This document shows, piece after piece, positions 45,792 to 54,190 of a stretch of 64,000 nucleotides of DNA. The translations under genes and the position numbers were made by a program. The notes under the pieces are model-generated. The model was not told where the DNA came from. It made no database searches and was given only the letters and a program-made list of their open reading frames with translations. Each line of letters begins with the position of its first letter. The stretch's first letter is position 1. The DNA is taken from positions 496,001 to 560,000 of the forward strand of contig JACKHV010000002.1 of assembly GCA_020638835.1 (NCBI GenBank). The letters are read 5' to 3'. This DNA is from Planctomycetota bacterium (GTDB taxonomy: Bacteria > Planctomycetota > UBA1135 > GCA-002686595).

Positions 45792-46013
45792 ATGATCCGC
45801 TCGTCACTCCACCCCGCCCCGGCCCTCGTCCTCGCCCTCGCCGTGGGTGGCTCGCTCGCCTACCTCTGGATGGCTCCCGAGGAGAGCGCGCAGGCCGCGC
45901 CGGCCCACGACGAGCGCGCCGAACCCGCGGAACCCGCCGCGCCCGCGGCGATCGGCTCCGGCGCCGACCCGGACGCGGAGCTCGAGGCGGAGCCCGACGA
46001 GCTCCCGGATTGA
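45792..46013 (+). CDS. Small membrane-anchored protein with acidic Ala/Pro/Glu tail
   Basis: This 73-residue protein has one N-terminal hydrophobic segment (about 8-27: PALVLALAVGGSLAYLW) and then a low-complexity, acidic Ala/Glu/Pro/Asp-rich tail to the end. It would be an inner-membrane protein with a short disordered periplasmic tail. Its stop TGA overlaps the ATG of the next gene (TGATG), so the pair is coupled. No family recognised. Confidence 0.62.
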   Translation: MIRSSLHPAPALVLALAVGGSLAYLWMAPEESAQAAPAHDERAEPAEPAAPAAIGSGADPDAELEAEPDELPD

Positions 46014-47506
46014 TGGAGTCGAGGGACGGGCGCCGCTCGAGCCGGCGCACCGCGCTGCTGGCCGGCCTGTTGCTGGTGGTCCTCGCCGCCTGGGCGGCGC
46101 TGAGCAGGATCGAGCGCAGCGAGGAGCCGCTGGCCCTCGACGCGACGCTCGGTCCCGCGCCCTCCGCGGTGGAGCTCGGTGAGCTGGCGGCGGCGCCTCC
46201 ACGGGCGGAGCCTTCCCCGCGAGCCGCCGCCTCCGAACGCCGCGTCGTCGAGGAGTCCGACTCGCGCTCCCCGCGCGGCCGGCCCGCCTCGATCCGGCTG
46301 AGCGTCGTCGACGCCGAGACGGAGCTCGAGCTCTCCGAGGTAGGCGTCCGCGAGCTGTCCGTCGCGGTCGAGGCGAAGCCCAACGCAGCGCGCGACATGG
46401 ACGCGGGCTGGATCCTCTCCCCGCCGCTCGAGGAGCAACCGGGTCCGCACGTCCTCGCCCTCCCGATCATCGCCTCGGGCGCCTCGCCGCTCGACTGTCC
46501 GACGGCGTACGGCGTCGAGCTGTGGATCACCGCGCGCGGCTACGGCTGGGCGCGGCTGTCGCTGTTCGAGGAGTGGCCGGAGCAGGTCACGGTGCGCTTG
46601 AGGCGGGGCGCGTTGCTCGAGGTCTTCGTGACCAACTACACCGACTACTCTCGGTTGCTCCTGACCGTGCAGCCGAGTGCTACGGAGAAGCGTCGATGGC
46701 CGAAACCGCTGCGAAGGACCGCGCTCGAGGGTAGCGTCACGTACTCGGGTCTGCCGAGTGGCGACTACGACCTGGAGATAACCGGATTCACGCGCGGCTC
46801 GCGAGAACTCGAGCGCATGAGGCACCCCGTCCGGCTTCGAACGCACGAACGCCGCCGAGAAGTCCTCTCGCTGGAAACCCACTACGGCGATTTGGCCTTG
46901 CGCTTCGTCGAACCACTCGAGGCCCAGGGCATGCGAGCCCTGCAGGAACTGCACATCGAGTCACTCGGCCCCGGAGTGAGTTCAATCGAACGAACCGCAA
47001 GAGTGACGAGCTTCGATCACCGAATCGAGACCGCTCCGGGCGCAGGCGAGTCGACTTCGACCAAGACACTTCGTCTGCACGCAGGCAAGACGCGTGTCAC
47101 GGTCAAGCCGCACGGCGTGCAGTACGAAGTCGACGTCGTGCAGGGCTCTACCGTCTCCCTCGATCGCAGACTGCCCCGACCGTACCGGCGACGTATCGTG
47201 CTCTGGGACACGCGCCTGGACGCGCCGTGGCCCGGGCGGGTTCGTGCCTTCCGCGACTCCCCGGACGGATCGACTTCCTCCCTGACGCCGCTCATCGACC
47301 AGTGGATCCATCCCTCCACCGGAGAGGTCGAAGCGTTCTGGCCGGCCGTGCCGTTCCGATTGCTGATCGACCAGCAGCCCGTGCACTTGAGTCCCGAACT
47401 CCTGCGCTACGAGTCGGGCGAACTTCTGGCCGCTGACCTTCGGATCGAGCTTTCCAGCCCTGAGGAAGAAGATGGACTCGAACGTCCTTCTGATCGCGGT
47501 CGTTGA
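46013..47506 (+). CDS. Hypothetical membrane-anchored or secreted protein, beta-rich
   Basis: This 497-residue protein has an Arg-rich N-terminus and one hydrophobic segment (about 11-30), then a long beta-prone extracytoplasmic region. Segments such as IRLSVVDAETELELSEVGVRELSV, SGLPSGDYDLEI and TVKPHGVQYEVDVVQGSTVSLD suggest carboxypeptidase-regulatory-like or transthyretin-like beta modules, which are often found in large surface proteins. I cannot name a family. The part after about 46600 uses more A/T-ending codons than neighbouring genes. It ends 12 bp from the convergent radical SAM gene. Confidence 0.65.
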   Translation: MESRDGRRSSRRTALLAGLLLVVLAAWAALSRIERSEEPLALDATLGPAPSAVELGELAAAPPRAEPSPRAAASERRVVEESDSRSPRGRPASIRLSVVDAETELELSEVGVRELSVAVEAKPNAARDMDAGWILSPPLEEQPGPHVLALPIIASGASPLDCPTAYGVELWITARGYGWARLSLFEEWPEQVTVRLRRGALLEVFVTNYTDYSRLLLTVQPSATEKRRWPKPLRRTALEGSVTYSGLPSGDYDLEITGFTRGSRELERMRHPVRLRTHERRREVLSLETHYGDLALRFVEPLEAQGMRALQELHIESLGPGVSSIERTARVTSFDHRIETAPGAGESTSTKTLRLHAGKTRVTVKPHGVQYEVDVVQGSTVSLDRRLPRPYRRRIVLWDTRLDAPWPGRVRAFRDSPDGSTSSLTPLIDQWIHPSTGEVEAFWPAVPFRLLIDQQPVHLSPELLRYESGELLAADLRIELSSPEEEDGLERPSDRGR

Positions 47507-47518
47507 TCGCGACCCGCG

Positions 47519-48928
47519 CTACGCCCCGCGCTTCCCGAAGAGCGCGAAGTAGCGCCCCACCTTGCTCGCCAGGCGGCGCGGCGAGCGCAGCTCGCGCAAC
47601 AGGCGGTGCGGGCGCAGGTAGAAGCTCTTGTAGGCCTGGCGGATCTTGTCCTCGATCTCCGCGGCCGTCATGAACTCGTTGCCTTCGAGCGCGCGGAAGC
47701 CGGTCATGCGGGCGTAGTCGAGGTCGCGTTCGCCGGCGAGCATCTTGTGCAGCGGCGTGCCGGGGTAAGCGGTCACGGCGCAGAACTGCACCTGGTCGGG
47801 ATCGAGGCGGCGCACGAGGTCGAGCGTCTCCTCGACCATCGCCGGCGTCTCCTCGGGGAAGCCGATCATGCAGAAAGCGCGCGTCTCGATGCCGTACTTG
47901 CGGCAGGCGTCGAAGACCGACTGCGCCTGGTCGTGGTCGAGCAGCTTCGCGCCGCAGTGCTTGCGCTGGATCTCGTCGTTGCCCGACTCGACGCCCAAGG
48001 AGATGTGCGTGCAGCCCGCCTTCGCCATCTTCTCGAGCAGCTCGGGGTCGAGCACCTTGACGGCGGTCTCGCACTGCCACGCGAGGTCGAGCCCGCGCTC
48101 GAGGATGCCGTCGCAGATCGCGTGCACGCGGTCCTTGCGCGTCGTGAAGATCGGGTCCCGGAAGACGACGTGGCGGATGCCGTGGTTCTTGTGCAGGTCT
48201 TCCAGCTCCCTCAGCACGTGTTCCGGCGAGCGGAAGCGGAAGCGCAGCCCTTGTGCGAGCGTGTAGCCGCAGAAGGAGCAGTTGAGCGGACAGCCGCGCG
48301 ACGACTTGACCGTCGTCACCGGCCCGTCGAGGCCCGGGAAGTGGTAGGCGGCGTTGTCGAGCAGGTGCCGCGCCGGGATCGGCAGCGAGTCGAGGTCGGC
48401 GATCTTCTCGCGCTCGGGTTCGTGCACGATCTCACCGGAGGAGTCGCGCCAGCTGGTGCCGGCGACGCCTTCGAGCGACTCACCCGCGGCGAGGCGGTCG
48501 ACCAGCTCCGCGACCGTCGCCTCGGGTTCGCCGCGCACGACGATGTCGACGGCGTCGCCCTCGAAGACTTCGGGCGTCGTGAAGGTGACCTGGCTGCCGA
48601 GGATGCCGACCGGCTTGCCGGACTCGCGGCGCACGCGCGCGGCGAGCGCGAGGTCGAGCGCGAGGCTGGTCGAGGACGAGTCGAAGCAGACGAAGTCCGC
48701 GCGCTCCGCCAGGATCGCCGCCGCCGCGCCGTCCGCGTCGAGGCCGCGCGCGTCGGCGTCGAAGATCACGACCGCGTGCCCGCGCTGCTCGAGCAGACTC
48801 GCCACGTGCGCCAGCTCGATCGGCGGGTAGAGCAGGCCCGGGTTCACGGCCATGCCGAAGCCCCCCATCAGCCCGCGCGAGACGCGGAACTCCGGCGGGC
48901 TGGGCGGATTGACGAGGACGACTCTCAT
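47519..48928 (-). CDS. B12-binding domain radical SAM protein
   Basis: This 469-residue protein has an N-terminal cobalamin-binding-type domain (VVLVNPPSPPEF, then LLYPPIELAHVASLLEQRGH and FDADARGL) and a radical SAM core with SSRGCPLNCSFCGYT (CxxxCxxC). HISLGVESGNDEIQRKH and FCMIGFPEETPAMVEETL are typical later core motifs. It shares overall architecture with the protein at 14091-15503 and may be related to HpnJ/BchE-type enzymes. The reaction is not predictable. The N-terminus lacks an obvious DxHxxG B12 motif, so cobalamin use is uncertain. Confidence 0.85.
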   Translation of the reverse strand: MRVVLVNPPSPPEFRVSRGLMGGFGMAVNPGLLYPPIELAHVASLLEQRGHAVVIFDADARGLDADGAAAAILAERADFVCFDSSSTSLALDLALAARVRRESGKPVGILGSQVTFTTPEVFEGDAVDIVVRGEPEATVAELVDRLAAGESLEGVAGTSWRDSSGEIVHEPEREKIADLDSLPIPARHLLDNAAYHFPGLDGPVTTVKSSRGCPLNCSFCGYTLAQGLRFRFRSPEHVLRELEDLHKNHGIRHVVFRDPIFTTRKDRVHAICDGILERGLDLAWQCETAVKVLDPELLEKMAKAGCTHISLGVESGNDEIQRKHCGAKLLDHDQAQSVFDACRKYGIETRAFCMIGFPEETPAMVEETLDLVRRLDPDQVQFCAVTAYPGTPLHKMLAGERDLDYARMTGFRALEGNEFMTAAEIEDKIRQAYKSFYLRPHRLLRELRSPRRLASKVGRYFALFGKRGA

Positions 48929-48959
48929 GGGCTGGGGCGACCGGTCCAGGATCGGCAGC

Positions 48960-48985
48960 GGGCCCCCTCCGACCGGAGGCGGCCC
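48960..48985 (-). terminator. Hairpin downstream of pheT
   Basis: Ten pairs with one central mismatch (48960-48970 with 48975-48985, 4-nt loop) lie 25 bp after the pheT stop, in the gap before the radical SAM gene on the same strand. No T-run is present. Confidence 0.45.
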
Positions 48986-49009
48986 GCCAGACCTGACTGA
49001 TTCCCTAGT

Positions 49010-51454
49010 CTACTCGCGCCGGAGTTCCCCGCCCAGGCGCTCACAGCCGCGCTCGAGGCGACCGAGGAACTTCTGGCCGTCGGCGTCCGTGAGCGTCTTC
49101 GCGTCGCTCTGCAGCAGCACGTGGAAGGCCATCGAGCGCTTTCCGGCTCCCAGCGACTCGCCCTGGTAGACGTCGAAGAGTTCCACGGAGGCGACGAGCC
49201 CCTTGCCGGAGTCTTCGATCGCCTTCACGAGCTCGGCGCACGGGACCTCGGACGGCATGGCGAGCGCCACGTCGAGCTTGTTGCCGGGGAAGCGCGGGAT
49301 CGGCTGGTAGGCGCGCTCGGCGGGCGTCGACTCGAGCAGCGCGTCGAGCGAGATGCGCGCACAGGCGACCTCTCCGGCGAGTTCCTCGACGAGGCCCAGC
49401 GGGCGGTGCAGGCCGGGCTCGAGTTCCGTGAGCAGGCCGAGCTCGACGGCGCCGTCCGGGCCGGGCGCGACGAGACGCAAGCTGCGGCCGGGGTGCGCCC
49501 ACGCCGCGGGCACGTTGCCGGCCTCGAAGGCTTCCCAGCGCGTGTTCGCGTGGCCCGTCGCGACGAGCAGGTCCTCGACCACGCCGCGCAGGCGCGCGAA
49601 GCAGCCCGCGTCGAAGCGCGCGTGCTTGCCCGGGCGCGGCGCGGCGAGCACCAGGCCCAGCTCGTGGATCTCGCGCGGCTGACCGCGTTCGTCGGTGAAC
49701 TCGGGCAGCGTGCCCTTGCCGATCTCGAAGAGGCGCACGTCGCCGCGGTGGCGGCGGTTCTTCGCGACGAGGCCCAGCAGGCTCGGAACGACGCCGCGAC
49801 GGACGCGGTCCTCGCCCTCGGCGACGGGGTTGATCACGCGCACGTACTTCTCGCCGGCGACGCCGAGCTGCTTGGAGAGCTCGTCGGAGAGGAACGAGTA
49901 ACTGAGCGCTTCGTGGAAGCGCGCGCCGCCCGACAGGCGGTCCTGCAGCGCGCGCACGAGTTCGCGGCGCGGATCGCGCGGCGGCGGCACGACTTCACCG
50001 TGCAGCGTGCGCTCGGGGATCTCGGTCAAGCCGTGGATGCGCGCGACTTCCTCGATCAGGTCTTCCTCGATCGAGACGTCCTTCGTGGCGCGGAACGACG
50101 GCACGCGCACACGCATGCCGCCCGACTTGCCGGCGTCGACCTCGAAGCCGAGGCTGCGCAGGATGCTCGTGATCTCCTTGTCGGCGATCTCGACGCCGAG
50201 GATGCGGCGCAGGCGGTTCGGGTCGAGCGCGACCTCGCACGACGGATCGGACCAGTCGCCTACGTCGGTGAGCTTCGTCGGGAGCGTGATGCCCGGCTGC
50301 AGTTCGCGCAGCAGGTGCACGAGGTGCGCGGCGGCCCGCACGGTCAGCGTCGGATCGAGCGTCTTCTCGAAGCGCGCGGACGAGTCGGTACGCAGCCCGA
50401 GCCGCGCGGACGTGCGACGGATGACCGTCGGATGGAAGGTCGCGATCTCGAGCAAGAGGCGCGTCGTGTCCGACGCGACCTTCGAGGCCTCGCCGCCCAT
50501 CACGCCCGCGAGTGCCACGGGCGTGTCGCCCGTGCAGATCAGGAGGTCTTCGGTACCGAGCTTGCGCTCTTCCTCGTCGAGGGTCGTGAGCGTCTCGCCG
50601 GCGCGCGCCATGCGCACCGTGATGCCCTCTTCGCCGATCTGCTTGCGGTCGAACAGGTGGTTCGGTTGACCGAGGTCGAGCATCACGAAGTTCGAGATGT
50701 CGACGAGCAGGTCGATCGGGCGTTGGCCGACCGCGCGCAGGAGGTGCTGCATCCACTGCGGGCTCTTGGTCACCTGCACGCCGTCGATCTCCAGCGCGAG
50801 GTAGCGCGAGCACGCCGCGTCGTCGATGCGGACCGGCACACCGGACGCGTCGCCCGTCTTCGGCAGCGAGAGGTCGAGCGGCTTCAGCTCGGCGCCGTAG
50901 ATCGCCGCGATCTCGCGCGCGATGCCGCGGTGCCCCCAAAGGTCGGGGCGGTGCGTGATCGACTTGTTGTCGATCTCGAGCACCCAGTCCTCGAGTCCGA
51001 GCGCCTCCGCGACGGGCGTTCCGAGCGCGGCGTCGGTCTCGAGTTCCCAGATGCCGTCGTGGTCCTCACCGAGCTCGAGCTCGCGGACCGAACAGATCAT
51101 CCCGACGCTCTCGACGCCGCGGATCTTGCTCTTCTTGATCTTGAAGTCACCCGGTAGCTCGGTACCGACGGTGGCGACGGCGACGTGCAGGCCCGCGCGC
51201 ACGTTCGGCGCGCCGCAGACGATCTGCAGCGGTTCACCCGCGCCGACGTCGACGGTGCAGACGGACAGCTTGTCCGCGTCGGGGTGTTTCTCACGCGTGA
51301 CGACGTGACCGATCACGACGTCGGAGAGGTGCGGCGCCCAGCGCTCGAGGCCCTCGACCTCCGCCGTGCAGATCGAGAGCGTCTGCGCGAGGGCTGCGGG
51401 CGTGATGTCGGTGAGGTCGACGTGGCGTTCCAGCCAGCGGTAGGAGATGTGCAT
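49010..51454 (-). CDS. pheT: Phenylalanine--tRNA ligase beta subunit
   Basis: This 814-residue subunit of the (alpha-beta)2 enzyme starts MHISYRWLERHVDL and carries the tRNA-binding EMAP-like domain (about 40-150, with GHVVTREKHPDADKLSVC), the B3/B4 editing region, the B5 domain and the C-terminal ferredoxin-like anticodon-binding domain (about 720-814, with PRFPGNKLDVALAMP). The length is standard. Its ATG follows the pheS TAG with no spacing. It is the last gene of infC-rpmI-rplT-pheS-pheT. Confidence 0.97.
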   Translation of the reverse strand: MHISYRWLERHVDLTDITPAALAQTLSICTAEVEGLERWAPHLSDVVIGHVVTREKHPDADKLSVCTVDVGAGEPLQIVCGAPNVRAGLHVAVATVGTELPGDFKIKKSKIRGVESVGMICSVRELELGEDHDGIWELETDAALGTPVAEALGLEDWVLEIDNKSITHRPDLWGHRGIAREIAAIYGAELKPLDLSLPKTGDASGVPVRIDDAACSRYLALEIDGVQVTKSPQWMQHLLRAVGQRPIDLLVDISNFVMLDLGQPNHLFDRKQIGEEGITVRMARAGETLTTLDEEERKLGTEDLLICTGDTPVALAGVMGGEASKVASDTTRLLLEIATFHPTVIRRTSARLGLRTDSSARFEKTLDPTLTVRAAAHLVHLLRELQPGITLPTKLTDVGDWSDPSCEVALDPNRLRRILGVEIADKEITSILRSLGFEVDAGKSGGMRVRVPSFRATKDVSIEEDLIEEVARIHGLTEIPERTLHGEVVPPPRDPRRELVRALQDRLSGGARFHEALSYSFLSDELSKQLGVAGEKYVRVINPVAEGEDRVRRGVVPSLLGLVAKNRRHRGDVRLFEIGKGTLPEFTDERGQPREIHELGLVLAAPRPGKHARFDAGCFARLRGVVEDLLVATGHANTRWEAFEAGNVPAAWAHPGRSLRLVAPGPDGAVELGLLTELEPGLHRPLGLVEELAGEVACARISLDALLESTPAERAYQPIPRFPGNKLDVALAMPSEVPCAELVKAIEDSGKGLVASVELFDVYQGESLGAGKRSMAFHVLLQSDAKTLTDADGQKFLGRLERGCERLGGELRRE

Positions 51455-52477
51455 CTAGAACTGCTCCAGGAAGCGCAGGTCGCCGCCCATGAAGTGGCGG
51501 ATGTCGTCGATCTCGTGGCGCAGCATCACGAGGCGGTCGAGGCCGAAGCCGAAGGCGAAGCCGGTGTACTTCGTCGGGTCGATGCCCCCCGCGCGCAGCA
51601 CGTTCGGGTGCACCATGCCGGATCCGCAGAACTCGACCCAGGTCGTGTGCTTGCAGACGCGGCAGCCGTCCTCGCAGAACGGGCAGCGGATGTCGAGCTC
51701 GTAGCCGGGCTCGACGAACGGGAAGTAGCCCGGGCGCAGACGCACGTCGAGGCGACGGCCGAAGTACTCGCGCAGGAAGCCCTTCAGCGTCCCGATCAGG
51801 TGTCCGATCGCGACGTCCTTGCCGACGACGAGACCCTCGACCTGGTGGAAGGTGTGCTCGTGCGTCGCGTCCTGTTCTTCGTTGCGGAACACGCGGCCCG
51901 GCGCGATCACGCGGAAGGGCGGCTTCAGCGTCTCCATCGTCCGGATCTGCACCGGCGAGGTCTGCGTCCGCATCACCAGCTTGTGATCCGCGTCGCAGTA
52001 GAAGGTGTCCTGCATCTCGCGCGACGGGTGGTCGATCGGGATGTTGAGCTTCTGGAAGTTGTACTCGTCGAGTTCGACTTCCGGACCGTCCGCGATCTGG
52101 TAGCCCATCGAGAGGAAGATGTCCTCGACCTCGCGGCGCACGCGCGTGAGCGGGTGCAGCGAACCGCGCGTCACCGGCGCGCCGGGCATCGTCGGATCGA
52201 AGCCGGCGCCGGAGCGCAGCGCTTCGACCTCGGCCGCCTCGAGCGCCGCCTTGCGCGCCGCGATCGCGTCGACGATCTCGCGCTTCAGCAGGTTCGCGCC
52301 CTTGCCGACCGCGCCGCGCTCGGCGGGCGGGAGGCTCGGGATCGAGGCGAGCAGCTCGGCGACGACGCCGCCCTTGCCGACGAAGTCGCGGTCGACGGCG
52401 CGCAGGGCTTCGACGTCGGCCGCGCTCGCGATGCGCGCGAGGGCTTCCTCACGCGCCTGATTCAGACGGTCTTCCAT
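51455..52477 (-). CDS. pheS: Phenylalanine--tRNA ligase alpha subunit
   Basis: This 340-residue class II synthetase catalytic subunit has an N-terminal coiled-coil region, then motif 2 in TSPVQIRTME and FRNEEQDATHEHTFHQVEG, and the C-terminal motif 3 GFAFGFGLDRLVMLRH. A four-Cys cluster (IRCPFCEDGCRVCKHT) occupies the position of the zinc-like insertion seen in some bacterial PheS. It forms the active enzyme with the adjacent pheT product. A hairpin is in the 117-bp leader between rplT and pheS. Confidence 0.97.
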   Translation of the reverse strand: MEDRLNQAREEALARIASAADVEALRAVDRDFVGKGGVVAELLASIPSLPPAERGAVGKGANLLKREIVDAIAARKAALEAAEVEALRSGAGFDPTMPGAPVTRGSLHPLTRVRREVEDIFLSMGYQIADGPEVELDEYNFQKLNIPIDHPSREMQDTFYCDADHKLVMRTQTSPVQIRTMETLKPPFRVIAPGRVFRNEEQDATHEHTFHQVEGLVVGKDVAIGHLIGTLKGFLREYFGRRLDVRLRPGYFPFVEPGYELDIRCPFCEDGCRVCKHTTWVEFCGSGMVHPNVLRAGGIDPTKYTGFAFGFGLDRLVMLRHEIDDIRHFMGGDLRFLEQF

Positions 52478-52534
52478 GCGGGGATGATGGCGATACGGGG
52501 TGCTCGATGCGAACGGGAAGCCCGGAACGAGAGC

Positions 52535-52574
52535 GGCCCGCCAAAGTGCTCGCGTTCGAGCGCCGTGGCGGGCC
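52535..52574 (-). promoter_or_regulatory. Hairpin in the rplT-pheS intergenic leader
   Basis: A 9-bp outer stem GGCCCGCCA/TGGCGGGCC (52535-52543 with 52566-52574) encloses a second 5-bp stem with a 4-nt loop (52548-52561). It may be an attenuator, terminator or RNA-processing site separating the ribosomal-protein genes from pheST. No T-run, leader peptide or T-box is seen. Confidence 0.45.
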
Positions 52575-52594
52575 GAGGTTCGACGGGAGCGGTC

Positions 52595-52951
52595 CTAGGC
52601 CAGGACGCTCTTGGCCTGCTCGACCAGGGCCGCGAAGCCCTTCGGGTCGTGGATCGCCATCTCGGAGAGCTGCTTGCGGTTCAGCACGATGCCGGCCTTG
52701 TTCAAGCCGTCGATGAAGCGCGAGTAGGTCATGCCGTTCTGACGGGTCGCCGCGTTGATGCGGAGGATCCACAGGCGACGGAAGTGGCGCTTGCGCTGCT
52801 TGCGGTCGCGGTAGGAGTAGGCCCACGCGCGGACCATCGCCTCGCGAACGGTGCGCCAGAGCTTCGAGCGTCCGCCGCGGAAGCCGCGGGCTTGCTTGAA
52901 GTAACGGTTCTTCTTCTGTCGGCGCGGGGCGCCGTAGGTCACGCGTACCAT
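52595..52951 (-). CDS. rplT: 50S ribosomal protein L20
   Basis: This 118-residue protein is a full-length L20: basic N-terminal tail with RKKNRYFKQARGFRGGRSK, then SYRDRKQRKRHFRRLWILRINAA and YSRFIDGLNKAGIVLNRK. It binds 23S rRNA early in large-subunit assembly and in many bacteria represses its own operon by binding the leader mRNA. It starts 3 bp after the rpmI stop. Confidence 0.98.
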   Translation of the reverse strand: MVRVTYGAPRRQKKNRYFKQARGFRGGRSKLWRTVREAMVRAWAYSYRDRKQRKRHFRRLWILRINAATRQNGMTYSRFIDGLNKAGIVLNRKQLSEMAIHDPKGFAALVEQAKSVLA

Positions 52952-52954
52952 CTG

Positions 52955-53149
52955 TCAGGCCCCCATCATCCGTCGGACGAGCTTGCTCCAGCTGGACGGC
53001 AGCAGGATCGGTTCCCGCAGGCGTCGCTTCTGGGCGGCGTTCTTGGAGGCGTGCATGTGGCCGCGCGAAGGGCGGCTGCACTTCACGATGCCCGACTTGG
53101 TCACGCGGAAGCGCTTCTTGACCGCTCCCTTGGACTTCATTTTCGGCAT
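52955..53149 (-). CDS. rpmI: 50S ribosomal protein L35
   Basis: This 64-residue protein begins MPKMKSKGAVKKRFRVTKSG and contains HMHASKNAAQKRRLR, both diagnostic for L35. The start is ATG 53149 with GGAAG nearby upstream. An in-frame upstream extension is not used because the family begins exactly here. It lies between infC and rplT, as in most bacteria. Confidence 0.97.
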   Translation of the reverse strand: MPKMKSKGAVKKRFRVTKSGIVKCSRPSRGHMHASKNAAQKRRLREPILLPSSWSKLVRRMMGA

Positions 53150-53285
53150 GGGACTTCCTCTTCGTTCGGCGCCGAGCCCGCGAGGGCGCCACGGCGCGAC
53201 TTGGACACCCCGATCGCTGGCATGCCGGCCGCTCACGGGAGCCGGGCTCGCGACGGCGGGCCCGGACTTGGAGCGCAAGAGAATA

Positions 53286-53325
53286 CGGCCCCCGTCCGCG
53301 AGGACAAGGGGCCGCATCGTTTTTT
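53286..53325 (+). terminator. Forward-oriented hairpin with T6 in the infC-rpmI gap
   Basis: A 7-bp stem (53286-53292 with 53308-53314) plus an inner 4-bp stem (53294-53297 with 53302-53305) is followed by CATCG and six T residues (53320-53325) on the forward strand. The operon itself is transcribed in reverse, where the same hairpin has A6 before it. The 196-bp gap has no other gene. Confidence 0.45.
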
Positions 53326-53345
53326 GCCCCGAGGGGCGGGTGCGC

Positions 53346-54041
53346 CTAGCGCGGCGCGGCGGGGCTGCGCTTCGCGTCACCCGGAGAGGCCGCTCCGGCG
53401 CCGGAATCCGCCTTCGGGGCGGCCGGCTTGGGTGGCGCGGGCGCGCTCGCCGCGGCCGGCTTGGGAGTGACCACGGCGGGCTTCGCCACCCCCGGCTTCG
53501 CAGCGCCGGGGCTGAGCATCATCGTCATCCGGCGGCCCATCAGCTTGGCGGGCGACTCGACCTTCGAGATGTCGCCGAGCGTCTCCGCCACGGTCCGCAT
53601 CACGTTGTAGCCGTGCTCCGGGTGCCGCATCTGGCGGCCGCGGAAGATGCAGACGACCTGGACCTTGTGGCCCGCCTCCAGGAACTTGCGTCCCTGGTCC
53701 ATGCGATAGCCGAGGTCGTGCGTGTCGATCGCCGGGCGGACACGCATCTCCTTCAAGCTGGAGGCGGTCTTCTTGGAGGCCTGGCCACGCGAGCGCTTGG
53801 CCTCCATGTACTTGAACTTGCCCCAATCCATGATCTTGCAGACCGGGGGGCGCGCCGTCGGTTGGACCTCGACGAGATCGAGGCCGGCTTCCTCGGCCAT
53901 GCGCTGTGCGTCACGCGTCTGCACGATGCCGTGCTGTTCCCCCTCCGCGCCGATCAGGCGGACTTCGGGGACGCGGATCTGTCTGTTGCGGCGGTGGTCA
54001 GAACCCTTCTGGACCCCCCGCATCGGCTTCTTGCTGTTTAT
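53346..54041 (-). CDS. infC: Translation initiation factor IF-3, AUA start, with C-terminal Ala/Pro/Lys tail
   Basis: This 231-residue IF-3 has the N-terminal domain with NRQIRVPEVRLIGAEGEQ and the linker PPVCKIMDWGKFKYM, then the C-terminal domain with FRGRQMRHPEHGYNVM and GRRMTMMLSP. About 55 extra low-complexity residues (Ala, Pro, Lys, Gly) follow the normal end. The first ATG (54023) lies 24 nt from the AGGAG site at 54048-54052, whereas the in-frame ATA at 54039-54041 is 6 nt from it and a TAA lies just upstream. I therefore start at ATA, giving INSKKPM at the N-terminus. Non-AUG starts for infC are well known and allow IF-3 to repress its own translation. Confidence 0.92.
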   Translation of the reverse strand: MNSKKPMRGVQKGSDHRRNRQIRVPEVRLIGAEGEQHGIVQTRDAQRMAEEAGLDLVEVQPTARPPVCKIMDWGKFKYMEAKRSRGQASKKTASSLKEMRVRPAIDTHDLGYRMDQGRKFLEAGHKVQVVCIFRGRQMRHPEHGYNVMRTVAETLGDISKVESPAKLMGRRMTMMLSPGAAKPGVAKPAVVTPKPAAASAPAPPKPAAPKADSGAGAASPGDAKRSPAAPR

Positions 54042-54052
54042 GAGTTACTCCT
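54039..54052 (-). promoter_or_regulatory. infC ribosome binding site and AUA start codon
   Basis: AGGAG (54052-54048 on the reverse strand) is followed after six bases by ATA (54041-54039). An in-frame TAA immediately precedes. The spacing is ideal for ATA and poor for the downstream ATG, pointing to discriminatory IF-3 autoregulation. Confidence 0.75.
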
Positions 54053-54190
54053 GGAACGTGTCGGTAGTGCGGGGCCGAAAGGGGCCCCCGAGAGGCGGCC
54101 AGCATAAGCCGGTCGCGCGGAAAGCGGAAGTCGGGGACGCGCCCCCTTCCGTTGCGAGGTCCGCGCGGGACCTCGCGGTGTGGTTCGTGG

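Noticed and set aside
52478..52594. T-box or Phe leader peptide upstream of pheS
   Set aside because: There is a nested hairpin but no T-box consensus, no Phe-rich short frame and no T-run.
53346..54023. infC starting at ATG 54023
   Set aside because: The ribosome binding site is 24 nt away; the ATA six codons upstream has ideal spacing.
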